Of a stretch of 5,668 nt of DNA, positions 5,550 to 5,668 are shown piece by piece. Position numbers and translations under genes: made by a program. The notes under the pieces were generated by a model, which saw only the letters and a list, made by a program, of their open reading frames with translations, was not told the DNA's origin and did not search any database. Positions within the stretch are counted from its first letter, which is position 1; each line of letters starts with the position of its first letter. The DNA is from Spirochaetaceae bacterium (GTDB lineage: Bacteria > Spirochaetota > Spirochaetia > Treponematales > Breznakiellaceae), in the NCBI GenBank assembly GCA_031284085.1, contig JAITAM010000205.1, positions 1 through 5,668 of the forward strand, written 5' to 3'.

Positions 5550-5558
5550 GAGAAATAG
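5352..5558 (+). CDS. Doubtful small heptapeptide-repeat protein within the 21-bp array
   Basis: This + frame is open for 68 codons from TTG 5352 to TAG 5556-5558 and encodes a 7-residue repeat, roughly [DE]-S-[LV]-H-A-[GEQ]-[NTSK], seven times. Comparing the six units from 5421 to 5546, the differences in the first five codons are six at third positions, two at first positions of the Leu codon and none at second positions; D/E, S, L/V, H and A are thereby kept. This is what selection on a protein would give. Against it, there is no Shine-Dalgarno, the only starts are TTG, an in-frame TAA sits directly before 5352, and any frame of a 21-bp array tends to be open. It could be a relic of a longer repeat protein. 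I recognise no family; the product would be hydrophilic, without a signal peptide or membrane segment. Confidence 0.22.
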   Translation: MNTFLHTTKYFLRVDSHSLHTGSDSLHAGNDSLHAGTDSLHAEKDSLHAGSESLHAENDSVHAQNREK

Positions 5559-5668
5559 ACCGCAGGTTCTTTTCAGCGTCTCGCTGCTGATATCTAAAAC
5601 AGCGTGCAACTCTAAAGCCTGATAGAAACACGCTGGCGTGCAGGCAAAAAGCCGTACACCGTTCCCGA

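Larger units (their letters stand above)
5337..5668 (-). pseudogene. Possible 3' part of a minus-strand gene running into the 21-bp array (partial)
   Basis: On the minus strand one frame is open from the right edge to a TAG at 5339-5337. Before the repeats it reads like ordinary protein: ACFYQALELHAV then LDISSETLKRTCGLF (about 5630-5560). The IS..TLKR..G pattern recalls a motif in small helix-turn-helix-like hypothetical proteins of accessory regions, where it normally lies near the N-terminus with much protein after it. Here only a few residues follow before the frame enters the repeats and becomes a CVQGI-type repeat. This suggests a gene whose end was replaced or disrupted by the array. 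No start is inside the window apart from a TTG at 5609. It could also be chance, since repeat frames stay open. Confidence 0.25.

Noticed and set aside
5419..5622. Second + strand frame through the 21-bp repeats (IPCTQA-type peptide)
   Set aside because: Differences between units change amino acids in this frame (I/S/T, P/L, Q/P), unlike the frame at 5352.
5317..5631. 104-codon minus-strand open frame from GTG 5631
   Set aside because: Mostly 21-bp repeats read in another frame. A period divisible by 3 keeps frames open, and the non-repeat start is not protein-like.

Overview
The window looks like chromosomal DNA from a bacterium of about 50% GC. I suspect a treponeme (spirochaete), from the general look of the peptidase and FemAB-like proteins and the repeat-rich gaps. 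No sequence here proves the taxon. All confident genes are on the + strand.

Layout: (1) Positions 1-114 are an A/T-rich (about 29% GC) open stretch, possibly the tail of an unrelated gene. About 275 bases of leader follow, with only a weak candidate promoter and a small GC hairpin. (2) Positions 390-2489 hold a two-gene potassium-uptake operon: a KtrB/TrkH-type membrane subunit with four selectivity-filter loops, then a single-RCK KtrA/TrkA-type gating subunit behind a strong Shine-Dalgarno sequence. (3) Positions 2603-2769 are a self-contained initiator tRNA unit: near-consensus promoter, tRNA-fMet(CAT) and a strong intrinsic terminator. The promoter lies so close that transcription should start at or next to the mature 5' end. 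(4) Positions 2925-4991 hold an M28-like zinc peptidase homologue whose apparent last metal ligand is Asn instead of His, followed after 45 bases by a FemAB-type aminoacyl-tRNA-dependent ligase. The two may be co-transcribed. (5) From 5003 to the right edge the DNA is repeat-dominated. A short element also found behind ktrA is followed by fourteen copies of a ~22-bp unit with an invariant palindromic core, then about ten copies of a 21-bp unit. A possible broken minus-strand gene enters from the right edge.

Functionally, ktrB and ktrA should form one K+ transporter. The peptidase and FemAB-like ligase both act on peptide or amino-acid bonds and may share a cell-envelope or peptide-processing role, but the sequence does not prove it. 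The most unusual part is 5003-5668. Two unrelated tandem arrays lie side by side, both with a period near two helical turns and a dyad in each unit. The second shows a substitution pattern that looks protein-coding in one + frame although no good translation start is visible.
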